From the NCBI GenBank assembly GCA_026770025.1, contig JAMXDE010000022.1, positions 372,001-436,000 of the forward strand: a DNA stretch of 64,000 nucleotides. Reading direction: 5' to 3'. The DNA is from Craspedostauros australis (lineage: Eukaryota > Bacillariophyta > Bacillariophyceae > Mastogloiales > Achnanthaceae). The position numbers and the translations under genes are program-made. This document shows, one piece after another, positions 43,187 to 53,474 of the stretch. Each line of letters opens with the position of its first letter. Position 1 is the stretch's first letter. Under the pieces are notes generated by a model. That model ran no database searches and was not told the DNA's origin. It was given only the letters and a program-made list of their open reading frames with translations.

Positions 43187-45406
43187 ATGACGATCGCAAC
43201 CGTGAAGATGGACGAGCTGCTCGTCTCGTGGTTGGGCAGCGACGCGGTGTACGAGAATGCGCTGCGGCTGATTGAGCAGTACCAGGAGGTGGCTGCAGCA
43301 GAGCAGAAGGCAGCAGCCGCGCAGTCGCAGGACGTGCCGGACGATGAGGAGAAGGAGGACTACAACAACAACGGCAGCAGCAGCAACGACAAGAAGAAGC
43401 AGATCGTGATCCCGCCGTTCTATCCGCTGGTCACGCCGCTGGGCAAGAAGCTCACGCGGCGAAGGAGCTTCCCGCGGCAGGCCGACACCTGGAATCCGCT
43501 GCCGCCGGAGGCCCTGATCCTGACGGGCGACATGCCCAAGAAGGACGCGGCGGCCTCGGACGACAACGACGCCAACAGCGAGCCGCCGCCGTTGCAGATC
43601 GATCGCACGGCGACGGATGGCACGGCAGCCCTGGATGCGCCGTCCGCCCCGCCCATGTGCGTGCGCGATCAGGTGCAGCTCATCATGAATGAACATGGAC
43701 AGACGATGCCGCAGCAGCCCGAGCCGTTCTTGACGCTGGAAGGATTCGTGCGCATCACGAAGGAGGTGTTCCGCTTTCCATCCTTCTTCAACCAGCCATT
43801 GTACGAGCGCATTCTGCATCGCTGGAATGCCACGCATTCGTACGCCACGCGGCAGCCGCAAGCCACGGTCGTCACCACCAAGATGCTAGAGTGGTACTGG
43901 GATACCGAGATGGAACCCTACGATGCGTCGGAACGATTCTTTCGGTTGGTCAAGCAACCGCATCATGATTCGATTGTGAGAGATGATTTCTTGCCATTCA
44001 TTAAGGCATTGCTCAATGATCATCCGGTACGTGCCTTTCTTTTCTGTTCTGTGCTTGCTTGGTCGGTTACTGCATTGGGTTCATTGGGTTCATTGGGTTT
44101 GGTGGTATTTGTATGGGCATTACATTGGCATTGTATGAGCATGGTGTACTTTTGTTCATGCATGTCCAACCAACTCACTAATTTCCACGATCTCAACGCC
44201 CACGTGCATTCCACCACTACCATTGACAATGACAACGACAACGACAGGGTCTGGAATTCCTTACCAACCACGCTGAATTCCAAGAAAAGTACGCCGTCAC
44301 CGTCATCACGCGCATCTTCTACTCCGTCAATCGATGCCACTCCGGACGCATCACATCCAGGCAGATCCGACGTTCCGACCTCCTCGAGGCATTCCAGCTC
44401 GTCGACGAGGAGGAGGACATCAACAAGGTCACGAGGTACTTCTCCTACGAACACTTCTACGTCCTTTACTGCCGTTTCTGGGAATTGGATCATGATCGGG
44501 ATTACAAGATCACGAGGGAAGATCTTCTCAAGTACGGCGATCATTCCCTCTCGCATATGATCGTCGACCGTATCTTTGATGCGGCACCCAGGCCCTTTGA
44601 AAATGAACGTGTGGATCGGGAGTATCTCTCCTACGAAGATTTCATTTACTTCATGCTCAGTGGTACGTGTGCTGTGTTGCTGTCTTGTGCTGTCTTGTGC
44701 TGCCAGGTGTTGTGGATTGCTTTGTTGCGTATGCGCATGTGCTTTGTTATGGTGTTGCATCGCATTCATTGAGTCTTCTCACAACCATCAATCGTCACTG
44801 TCTTTTGGTATTGCGACCAACTCTCCATCCAACGAATAATTATTATCCAACAACGCAAACTAAACTGAAACTGAACATCATGCAGAGGAAGACAAGGCCA
44901 ACGAAATATCCGTGCGGTATTGGTTCACATGCGTCGACGTGGATGGTGACGGCAAGCTCAATAACATGGAGATGCGATCGTTCTACGCCGTCCAGCTCCA
45001 CCGCATGCAATGCATGGGCCACGAGATCGTCCCCTTCGAGGACATGCTGTGCCAGATGATGGACATGATCAAGCCCAAGACCACGGACCACCTCATCGTC
45101 GAGGACTTCCTGCAGACCGAATGCGCATCCGTCAGCGGCGCACTCTTCGATGCCCTCTTCAACCTCAACAAGTACCTCATGTTCGAACAGCGCGATCCCT
45201 TCGTCGAACGTCAGAAGCGCGAGGACGAGTTCGAGACCGACTGGGATCGCTTCGCCTGCATCGATTACAACCGTCTCGCCATGGAGGAAGAAGTTAAGGA
45301 GGAGGAAGCCATGGACATTGATTGGGTCAGCGTCGATGAAGATGACGAGGACAATGAAGAATTCCATGGTGCGGCGCTGGCCAACAATCCCGATGAACCG
45401 TATTAA
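43187..45406 (+). CDS. PPP2R3: PP2A regulatory subunit B'' (PR72/PPP2R3 type), three exons
   Basis: Exons 43187-44026, 44248-44662 and 44886-45406 join in phase to 591 residues, starting at a GCCACCATG context. The B'' family core is unmistakable: HPGLEFL across the first junction, [53 protein letters not shown] and [11 protein letters not shown]. Two EF-hand-like loops are present, [12 protein letters not shown] and [12 protein letters not shown]; the second has a good calcium-binding pattern. In plants and animals B'' recruits the PP2A A/C dimer in a calcium-responsive manner. The N-terminal 150 residues are variable, with Ala/Glu/Asn low complexity. The C-terminus is strongly acidic. The first two introns are 221 and 223 nt, both with GTACGT donors. 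Confidence 0.95.
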
Positions 45407-45757
45407 CCATCTATTGTACGAGTAGAGTATTGTATTGTATTGATTTACATTACGCATTGTACTTATGAGGGTGTGTTGTGTTACTGTTGTTCAATTCGAT
45501 AGTTCCGCGATCAGAATTAGAGTCATTTGAGAATGCTCCAATGGAATTGCGGACATGGCAATACCAACTGCTGCATACCATCCATCATCAGTCGCGACGT
45601 CATGTCCATGCCGCAATGATCTGCACCACCCGGAGTGCTGCACAAAGTGATAGTCTAGATTCTGGAGACTCTTCGTTAAGAATGGATACTGCTAATGTAT
45701 GCTCGATCTGTCATTTGCATGACACCGCCTTACGCTATTTCGTGCAAATCATCACAC
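45407..45757. other. Short intergenic region between convergent genes
   Basis: The 3' ends of the PP2A B'' and TM9SF genes face each other here. A TATTGTATTGTAT repeat at about 45427-45440 is the only structure seen. Confidence 0.6.
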
Positions 45758-48429
45758 TTAATCCACCTTGAGCGAACCAAAGATGGTGAGGTTGAACCAG
45801 AGCGAGGCGAAGAATCCGATGGATCCCGTCATGAGGAAAAGTCCCAAGCTGGCCAATCCCATGTACCCAAAGTAGAGGAGGTAGGTAGCGAGCGAGTTGG
45901 CCCCGAGTGTCTTGAAGTAGACGATGCTGTGCAAGAAGACGTAGATGGCGGTGCTGCCGGCGGTGCAGAAGGACCTCCACCACCAGTGATAGTCCTCGTT
46001 GCAGAGCTGGAAGTAGGTGAAGAGGAGGGTGATCTCGGCGCACGTGATGATGAGGATGACGAAGACGACGAGCAGGAACCCGAAGACGTAGTAGTAGTAC
46101 TCATTCCAGACGGAGGCCATGATAAAGTAGAGCTCGACGAAGCAGGCGCCGAAGGGGAGGATGCCGCCGATCATCATGGTGAACGGAGCACCCATGAACC
46201 ACGGTTGGTCAGGAATCTGGCGTGGGATGTTGGAGGTCTTGACAGGGAATTCGATGATCTCCGCCTTGTAACCGAAGAAGGCACCGGCGAAGACGAGCGG
46301 GACGGAGATTCCGAACCACATGATGATGAGGACGAGCATGGTGGTGAAGGGCACGGCATCCGAGGATCCCATCGACCATGCCATGATGTCCATGGCGAAG
46401 AAGAGGAAGAAGGAGAGACCTGGGAAGCCGAGGGCGGTGGCCAAGGTGGCACGTTGCCAGGCCTTGCCCTTGAGGTTCTTGTAGAGACGAGCCGTGACGT
46501 AACCGTTGACGAAACCCATGAGGACGAAGAAGAGAAGCTCCGCCATGAAGAGCGCACCGCGCTTTGCTGGGCTGAGGAAGCCCATGGCGGAGAAGATGAT
46601 GGTCCAGAAGGCCATGCATAGGAGCTGCGCGCCGGTTCCGCACGCAATACTGAGGGCCATCGGGGAGAAGGATGGGGTGCGGAAGACATCGGCGTGGACG
46701 AGCTTCCAGCCGCGTTCCTCGAGCTCCTCGGCCTTCTCCTCGTCGGTTGGGACGCGGTTGTAACGGGCGAGGTCCTTACGCAGGTTGCCGACGAGGACGG
46801 AGATGATCATGGCGCTGAGGACGCAGACGATGACGAGGGAGTTGAGGATGGAGAGCCAGTGCACGCGGGCCGGGATGGCGTTGTCCATGGAGAGGTAGAC
46901 ATCCCATCGCGACGCCCAGTGCGTCTTGGGGTCCTCCAACCAGATGACATCGTAGGTGAAGAGGACGGGTCCGAATGCCTCCTGCGGGATGTGTCCGGCC
47001 TGGACCACCATCTCGTAGGATGTGTGAGTCTTGCTGCCATCCTGGCAAGATTCAATTGGGTTTTTGAGCTTGTAGATGGGCGCCTCCGTAGGGCTGTCCT
47101 CACGTTCGTACGTGTGCTTGATCGAGAATGGCTCCACGACGAACTTGACGATGCGGAATTTGTCTTTCCGGTCCTCGACCTGATGGTAGCTGATTTCCAG
47201 GTTGACGTGGTTGTGGATGTAGGCCTTATCATCATCGTCCGAGACGAATCCGAGAGGGAAACCCTGCCAGTATCTGGTGACTTCGTTGTCGTCGGTCTCC
47301 GTCCTGCTGGCGGAGTTGAGGTTGTCCACGATCCAGTTGTTGTGGTACTGCTGTCGGATGGCCCGCACCATCTTGTTTGGCTTGACGCCCTTCCTTTCTT
47401 GGTTTCCGAGGTTGACGTTGCCGCAAAGATGCGCGCAGTATTTGTCCTTCTTCATGTTGAGCTTGTAGGGCGAGTTTTCGATACGATCTCCGGCCAGGAA
47501 CTCTCCCAGATTTTCGTCTTCGTGCTGGATTTTTCCGTCTGGTCTGCAGAATGGAAGCTTGTAGAACTCGATCGGTAGCAGCGTCTTCGAAGATGTGATC
47601 TTGTTGACATGCAGATCGACCCTGTTGTTGTGAGTGTTTGTTGGTGGGTTTGGTTAGCGATTGTGAAAGCGTCGTTGTTCACAGGAGCAGGACCGATATC
47701 AATAGAGTATGTATGTATGAATGGCATTGGTTGATGGTTGTCGTGGTTGGTCGGATGTAGACGAAAGTTGAACAACGCATGGTTCAGAGAAACGCATTCA
47801 AGTAGAGTAGGGTAGAGCGTAGGTTGGCAGCGCAGGGTGGCATTGTAGATGGCAGTAAATTGATGGTGGAAATGATGATGTGGATTGGTATTTCAGCCGA
47901 AGGAGTGGAACGGCAGAGTTGTGCGGAATATGAATGAAATGGAACGGAGTGCAAGGCAGAGAACCATCATTTGTGTGAGTGAGCTGGCTGCTTGCCACAG
48001 ATACAGCACAGATACAGCACATCGCGAGTCACATGAAGTGGGATCGAATGAAGCAGAGACCATTTCCAGGAACGGCGACGACGACGAGCTGAGAATTCGC
48101 CATGGCCATCTCAACCAGTTTCCACGATTGGCATTTGAGTCCGCGGTAGTGCTGCCTGAGCCAGGCCCGGAGACATGGATTGATTGCTTGCTCGCCTCCA
48201 TCGCTCTGTTGCAGCCATCTCCTGCAAGGTGTCTCCTATTCCATCCACTCGAGCCATACGCCATGGTGCGTGACCATGACTGATCCAATCGACATCATTC
48301 CGCCAAAATGGCTACTTACTCGTCATTCTCTGTGTACGAGCGCGGGTTGGCTCCCGGAAGGTAGAATGCTTCAGTGCCAGTGGCAGCCATCAACGTGGCC
48401 CCCACGACGGAAAGCAGGAAGCGGGTCAT
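45758..48429 (-). CDS. TM9SF/EMP70 nonaspanin, two exons
   Basis: Exon 48429-48320 encodes the signal peptide (MTRFLLSVVGATLMAATG) and the start of the lumenal domain. It joins at phase 2 to exon 47621-45758, restoring AFYLPGANPRSYTENDEVDL; the total is 657 residues. The lumenal half has VNKITSSKTLLPIEFYKLPF, CRPDGKIQHEDENLGEFLAG and DRIENSPY, all family hallmarks. Nine membrane segments follow, with LRKDLARYN, FRTPSFSPMALSIACGTGAQ and SSYYYYVFG-like segments. The C-terminus ends KVD, the KXD COPI-binding signal used by TM9SF proteins for Golgi retention. These proteins work in Golgi/endosome membrane traffic. The single 698-nt intron cleanly separates the signal peptide. Confidence 0.95.
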
Positions 48430-49219
48430 GGTGATTTGCTCTTGTCTTCACTTGTGGCTCTACCAGTATCAGTACCAGTTCCAGTATCAGTGTCTGTGCC
48501 AGTATCAGTGTCTGTGTGTGGTGAAGATCACGAAGGTTTTGCGTTCTATCCTCTTGTTCGGATTGGTCTCCGCAGTGGATGCCTTGTCCTGCCAGACTCA
48601 GTCGTAGTCGTATTGGAATCTGCTCGTACTAGAAGATATGAGCAACTATTCTCCTTTTCAACTCAGCACTGTCGCAATGCTTTGGGCTCTCTGCTGGTTC
48701 TGTTGTGAGCTGCGGGTATGAGGCTCCGATCCTGTTTGAGGTCTCTCTGCTCTCTGTTGTGTCTGCAACCTGACAATGCATTTGTGGCGGGTCTTTTTGC
48801 TGTCTTTTGAGCGTGTTGTTGTTCGTGGTCCAACAGCGTGTTCCTTTTTCGCCTCCCGAAAGTGACTGCGATGACTCAACGGCTCCACGCGGGAATCATT
48901 TCCCAACCAGGACTGGCACAAACCAGCGTATCCGCGTAGGCTATCGAAACTAATCGAGTCATGTTCCCGAAAACATATATTGTTGGGGGAATTGTAGCGT
49001 ACTACCATACGAATATTCCACAATAACAGCGCATGCAGAGTATTCGCAATTATGATAGTATAATCAGCTCAAGTAAACTATGGTACCATACGAGCAGAGG
49101 CTTCGACGTTAGTATCGACATGAATCTAAACAAAAGCAACAGACCAGCAATGGAAATGGACATGGACATCGGCATGGACCACCGCAGCAACCCCTTCTGC
49201 CTCCAGAGGACAATCATTC
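48430..49219. other. Intergenic: TM9SF promoter side and urease 3' flank; CAGTATCAGT repeat
   Basis: A repeat of CAGTATCAGT/CAGTACCAGT units at about 48463-48517 lies 35-90 bp upstream of the TM9SF start and probably falls in its leader or promoter. No gene seen. Confidence 0.55.
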
Positions 49220-52200
49220 TTAGAACAAGAAGAACTGCTGCGCCAATGGAACCTTCGTGACGGGCTCGCACTGCAGCACCTCGCCATCGGCCTTCACCTC
49301 GAACGTTTCGGGGTTCACCTCCATGTTGGGCGTCGCATCGTTCAGGATCAGATCCTTCTTCGTCACGCCGCGGCAGCCCGAGATCGGGGCCACGAGCTTT
49401 TGCAATCCAAGCCGTTCTCCGATGCCACGGTCGGCGGCTGCCTGGCTCACGAAGGCCACGGAATGATCATTCCACGACGTCGCGCCGAACATGGGCCGCA
49501 TCTTCACGGGCTGCGGGGTCGGGATGCTGGCGTTGGGGTCGCCCATCTGCGCCCATGCGATCGTGCCGCCCTTCACGATCATGTCCGGCTTGGAGCCGAA
49601 GAATCCGGGCTTCCACAGCACGAGGTCCGCCATCTTGCCGACCTCGATGGAACCGATCATGTGGGACATGCCGTGCGTGATGGCGGGGTTGATGGTGTAT
49701 TTGGCGAGGTACCGCTTCACGCGGAAGTTGTCGTCTTCGTTGGCGGCGTCCTCATCCAACGCCCCGCGCTGCAATTTCATCTTGTCGGCCGTTTGCCATG
49801 TTCTTGTGATCACTTCGCCGACGCGTCCCATGGCCTGCGAGTCGGATGAGATCATCGAGATGGCGCCCATGTCGTGCAGGATGTCTTCGGCCGCGATGGT
49901 TTCCGCCCGGATTCGCGATTCTGCGAATGCGATGTCCTCGGGGATGGAGGAGTCCAAGTGATGGCACACCATCAGCATGTCCAGATGTTCGTCCATGGTG
50001 TTCACGGTGTAGGGGCGGGTGGGGTTGGTGGAACTCGGGAGAACGTACGGTTCTTGGACGATCTTGATGATGTCGGGCGCGTGTCCGCCTCCGGCTCCCT
50101 GTTATGTGTGTGTTGTGTGTTACGCGTTTTGTAAATGAATGGTTGAATTTGAGTGCGTGCCGATCACGTTAGAGTGAGAATCATTGAGCATACCATTGCG
50201 GTGTGGTTCCGCTTTCACACAATGTGGCTGCGCAATCGCAACTGTTTGAAGATGCACATAGCTTACCTCCGTGTGATACGTGTGGATTGTCCTGCCCTTC
50301 ATCGCTGCAATGCTGTCATCCACAAAGCCGGATTCGTTGAGGGTATCGGTGTGGATCGTGATGGCAACGTCATTCTCCTCCGCAAAATCCAAACAGGCAT
50401 CAATCGCCGATGGCGTTGTCCCCCAATCCTCATGCAGCTTGAATCCTGCCGCTCCAGAATTGAGGACATCCTCCAGCACCTTGGGATCGCTCGTGTTTCC
50501 CTTGCCGGAGAAACCGAAATTCAACGGGTACTTGTCTGTGGCCTGCAGCATCATCTCGACTTGCGATGGCGCTGGTGTGCATGTCGTGGCGGAAGTTCCT
50601 GCTGAGGGGCCGGTTCCTCCACCAAACATGGTCGTCAGACCGGATGCGATGGCATCTTCGATTTGTTGTGGGCTGTTGATGGCAATGGCGGTGACGACGG
50701 TTGGGCAAGATTGGATGGAATGGTGTGAGAAGTTGGAGTGTTGCAAGCAGCAACAATCAGGAATCGAGCGACATCGTGATTCAAGCGCAATGCAAATAGA
50801 CTCAACGCAACGCGATAGAGTACCAACACTCACCAAATCCAATGCACATGCGTGTCGATGCCACCGGCCGTGAGGATCATTTTCTCTCCTGCGATGACGT
50901 CCGTCGTGGCGCCGACGATCATGTTGGGATCGACGTCGGCCATGATATCCGGATTGCCGGCCTTGCCAATGCCGACGATGCGGTTGCCCTTGATACCGAC
51001 ATCGGCCTTGATGATGCCCGTGACGGAGTCGACGATGAGCGCGTTGGTGATGACGGTGTCCAAGGCATCGGCGGAACTCACGCCAGTGGCCTGTCCCATG
51101 CCTTCTCGCAGCGATTTGCCGCCTGCGGTACGAGTAGAAGCAGAGCACATGATGAGTATGATGTTGAAGATGGGTTGAAGGAGTGAGAGAGAGAAAGGTA
51201 GACAAAAGCGACATCACACTATGTTAGGACGACATGATGACAATGGGAACGCTGCGAACTGCTGCAATCACAACACCAGAGGGATGAATCTCTTCCCTCC
51301 AAGGCAGACGTACCTCCAAACTTGCATTCATCACCATAATGGGTGAGATCCTTCTCCACTCGAATGGAAAGGTTAGTATCGCCGAGCATGACCCTGTCGC
51401 CCGTGGTCGGTCCATACTGCAGTTGCAAGTGCAAGACGAAAGATGCATGAATAGAAACGGGAACAGCAGCAACGCATGATTGCAACGATGCTCAATTGTG
51501 GTGAGATGACAATGTTACGCGGGGAACGATTGCATTGAAGGACGAACATACACATGTGCCGCATTGCAAACAACATCATCAGCACCGTTTCCGTGCAAAC
51601 CTCCCTCCACTTACCATGTCGGCATACGACGACCGATCGATGACGAACGGCTTGCCTTGCGGCGCCTGCGCGGCCGGCGCATGCTGGAATCCTCCATCGA
51701 CAACTCGCTGCATGATCTCATCGACGCGATCGGGCGAGGCGACGCCGTCCGTCAAACGATTGCCGCTGAGCACCTTCTGGTTGCCGGCGATCTGCACGAG
51801 CGTGACGGTCTTGGTCTCGCCGGGTTCGAAGCGCACCGACGCGCCCGATGGCACATTGAGACGTTTGCCGATGGACAGCTCGCGATCGAATGCGAGGTGT
51901 TTGTTCGTCTCGACGAAGGCGTAGTGCGAACCGACCTGGATGGGACGATCGCCCGTGTTGGTGACGGAGACCTCGACGAGCGGACGATCGGCGTTGAGCG
52001 TGATGCCATCGCCGTCGTCGTCGGGCAGGACCTTGCCCGGCACGAGGGATGCTTCGTCGGCATCGACGTCGAACTCGGCGGGCACGGGCAGAAAGCTGCC
52101 GGCCAACGCGGCTTCGAGATCGCCGTGCAAGGCCGCGATGGGCGAATGCACCGTGAGCAGCTTGGTGCCATCCGGGAAGGTGGCCTCGACCTGGATGTCG

Positions 52201-52628
52201 GAGATCATGGCGGCGACGCCGGGCAGCACGTTGGCGCGGCCCAGCAGGGACTGTCCCAGCGTCATGAGATCGGCGACGGTGCGATCGCCGTCGCGGATCT
52301 TCTCCATCATCTGCATCGTGATCAACGCGACGGCCTCCGGATAGTTGAGGCGCACGCCGCGGGCCAAGCGGTATTGCGCGAGTCGGCCGACATTGTGCAG
52401 TTGGAGGTGATCGATTTCGCGGGGGGAGAGATGCAGCTGTCGTTGTTGTTGTCCTTGTTGTCGATGTTGTCGATGGGGTTGACTCTGATGATGGCAGTTG
52501 ACTGCATTGACGCCATCCCTAGTCGTATTGACGAGATAGGAGGTCGATGTGGAGATCGCGCGCGGCAACTGACTGCACAGGACGCCACGCCGCAAGATGG
52601 CCTTCGTTGCGCTCTTCAATCGTATCAT
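49220..52628 (-). CDS. URE: Urease, single-chain eukaryotic type, five exons, one apparent frameshift
   Basis: Exons 52628-51615, 51416-51314, 51122-50834, 50672-50267 and 50100-49220. The chain has gamma, beta and alpha parts in plant/fungal order. Gamma starts at [19 protein letters not shown], beta at VPGKVLPD, alpha at [14 protein letters not shown]. Nickel and catalytic residues are present: HVH (464, 466), the carbamylated Lys in GFKLHEDW (547) with His 549, [10 protein letters not shown] (His 576), [12 protein letters not shown], flap MVCHHL and SSDSQAMGR. It hydrolyses urea to ammonia and carbamate. A 65-residue N-terminal extension precedes gamma; its first half is basic and Ser/Thr-rich like a mitochondrial presequence. 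In exon 5 an extra 2 nt within 50039-50044 shifts the frame between VQEPYVL and [13 protein letters not shown]. With it removed the protein is 896 residues. No accessory gene is nearby. Confidence 0.95.
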
Positions 52629-52812
52629 GTTGCGGCGTCAAAGGTGGGTGCTTGGATGTAGTCGTAGTGGGATGTGCTGAAGTACGACCTGCGGAGTGAT
52701 GCTGCCTGAGGCCATCAACGACACATGCACTGCGTGTATGGCTATGAAGTTGCGGTTATCGATGCTATGGCCACGAGTATTCGCATAGTCGTAGTAGTAG
52801 TAGTAGTATTAG
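52629..52812. promoter_or_regulatory. Urease upstream region, truncated by transposon
   Basis: Only 184 bp separate the urease ATG from the transposon end. It contains a GTA trinucleotide run at 52788-52808 touching the insertion point. No TATA or Inr element can be claimed by eye. Confidence 0.4.
52809..52812. repeat. Candidate target-site duplication TTAG (left)
   Basis: TTAG directly abuts the left inverted repeat and recurs directly outside the right one at 58825-58828. With only four bases, and a GTA-rich left flank, chance cannot be excluded. Confidence 0.6.
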
Positions 52813-52860
52813 GAGCCCGATCAGTGAGTCGACCTGCACTTTGTCATGGGACTCAATAAC
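52813..52860 (+). repeat. Left terminal inverted repeat, perfect part
   Basis: It begins GAGCCCGATCAGTGAGTC. An exact inverted match lies at the right end. The diverged inner part extends to about 52975. Confidence 0.95.
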
Positions 52861-53474
52861 TTTTATCTAGTAGATCCAAACCAAGCACATATTAGTAATC
52901 CTTATAATCTTCTTACAAATAATTAACCGATCGATTTTTGTTGTATATCCTTTTTTAAGTTTTATGTACAGTCAAAGATATGCTAAAGTCCTATGAGTCG
53001 ACCCCATGAAACTCGTGGTTGTTTTTCAGAAGGTTCCATGCTGTTCCGAAGTATTTATCGCCGGGTGATCAGTCACGGACCTGCTCCGGAAGGAGTCGTT
53101 CGTTTGGTACACGTTAAATACACGTTAGCATCTGCGACATGATCTCACATTTTGCTCGTCACAAAACACATCACACAAAACACATCACACATCCAAAATC
53201 ATCGCCATCCGCCCACAATTTCGCAAATCATCGCCACTCTTTCGCTCCATCTCACAACTTTCCTCGCCAATGCCATGCGCACTCGCTGTTGTGTTCCATG
53301 CTTGTGCTCGCCCTGGTAGTGTAGTAGTAGTAGTAGCAGCAGCAGTTGTTGTTGTTGTTGTCAACAAATGGTCGACCTTCATCCCATGCTCTCCTTTCCT
53401 CACTTCGTCTCAGACCAGTGCAGTTCATCACAGACAACCAGCCAACAACTACTCTCTCCAGCACCAATTCAACC

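Noticed and set aside
46694-47578. A long plus-strand frame antisense to the TM9SF gene
   Set aside because: It is the mirror of a strongly conserved coding exon; Glu/Asp/Val-rich composition comes from the membrane-segment codons on the other strand.
51564-52661. A 365-residue plus-strand frame antisense to urease exon 1
   Set aside because: Urease gamma and beta parts on the minus strand are unmistakable; the antisense frame has no motif.
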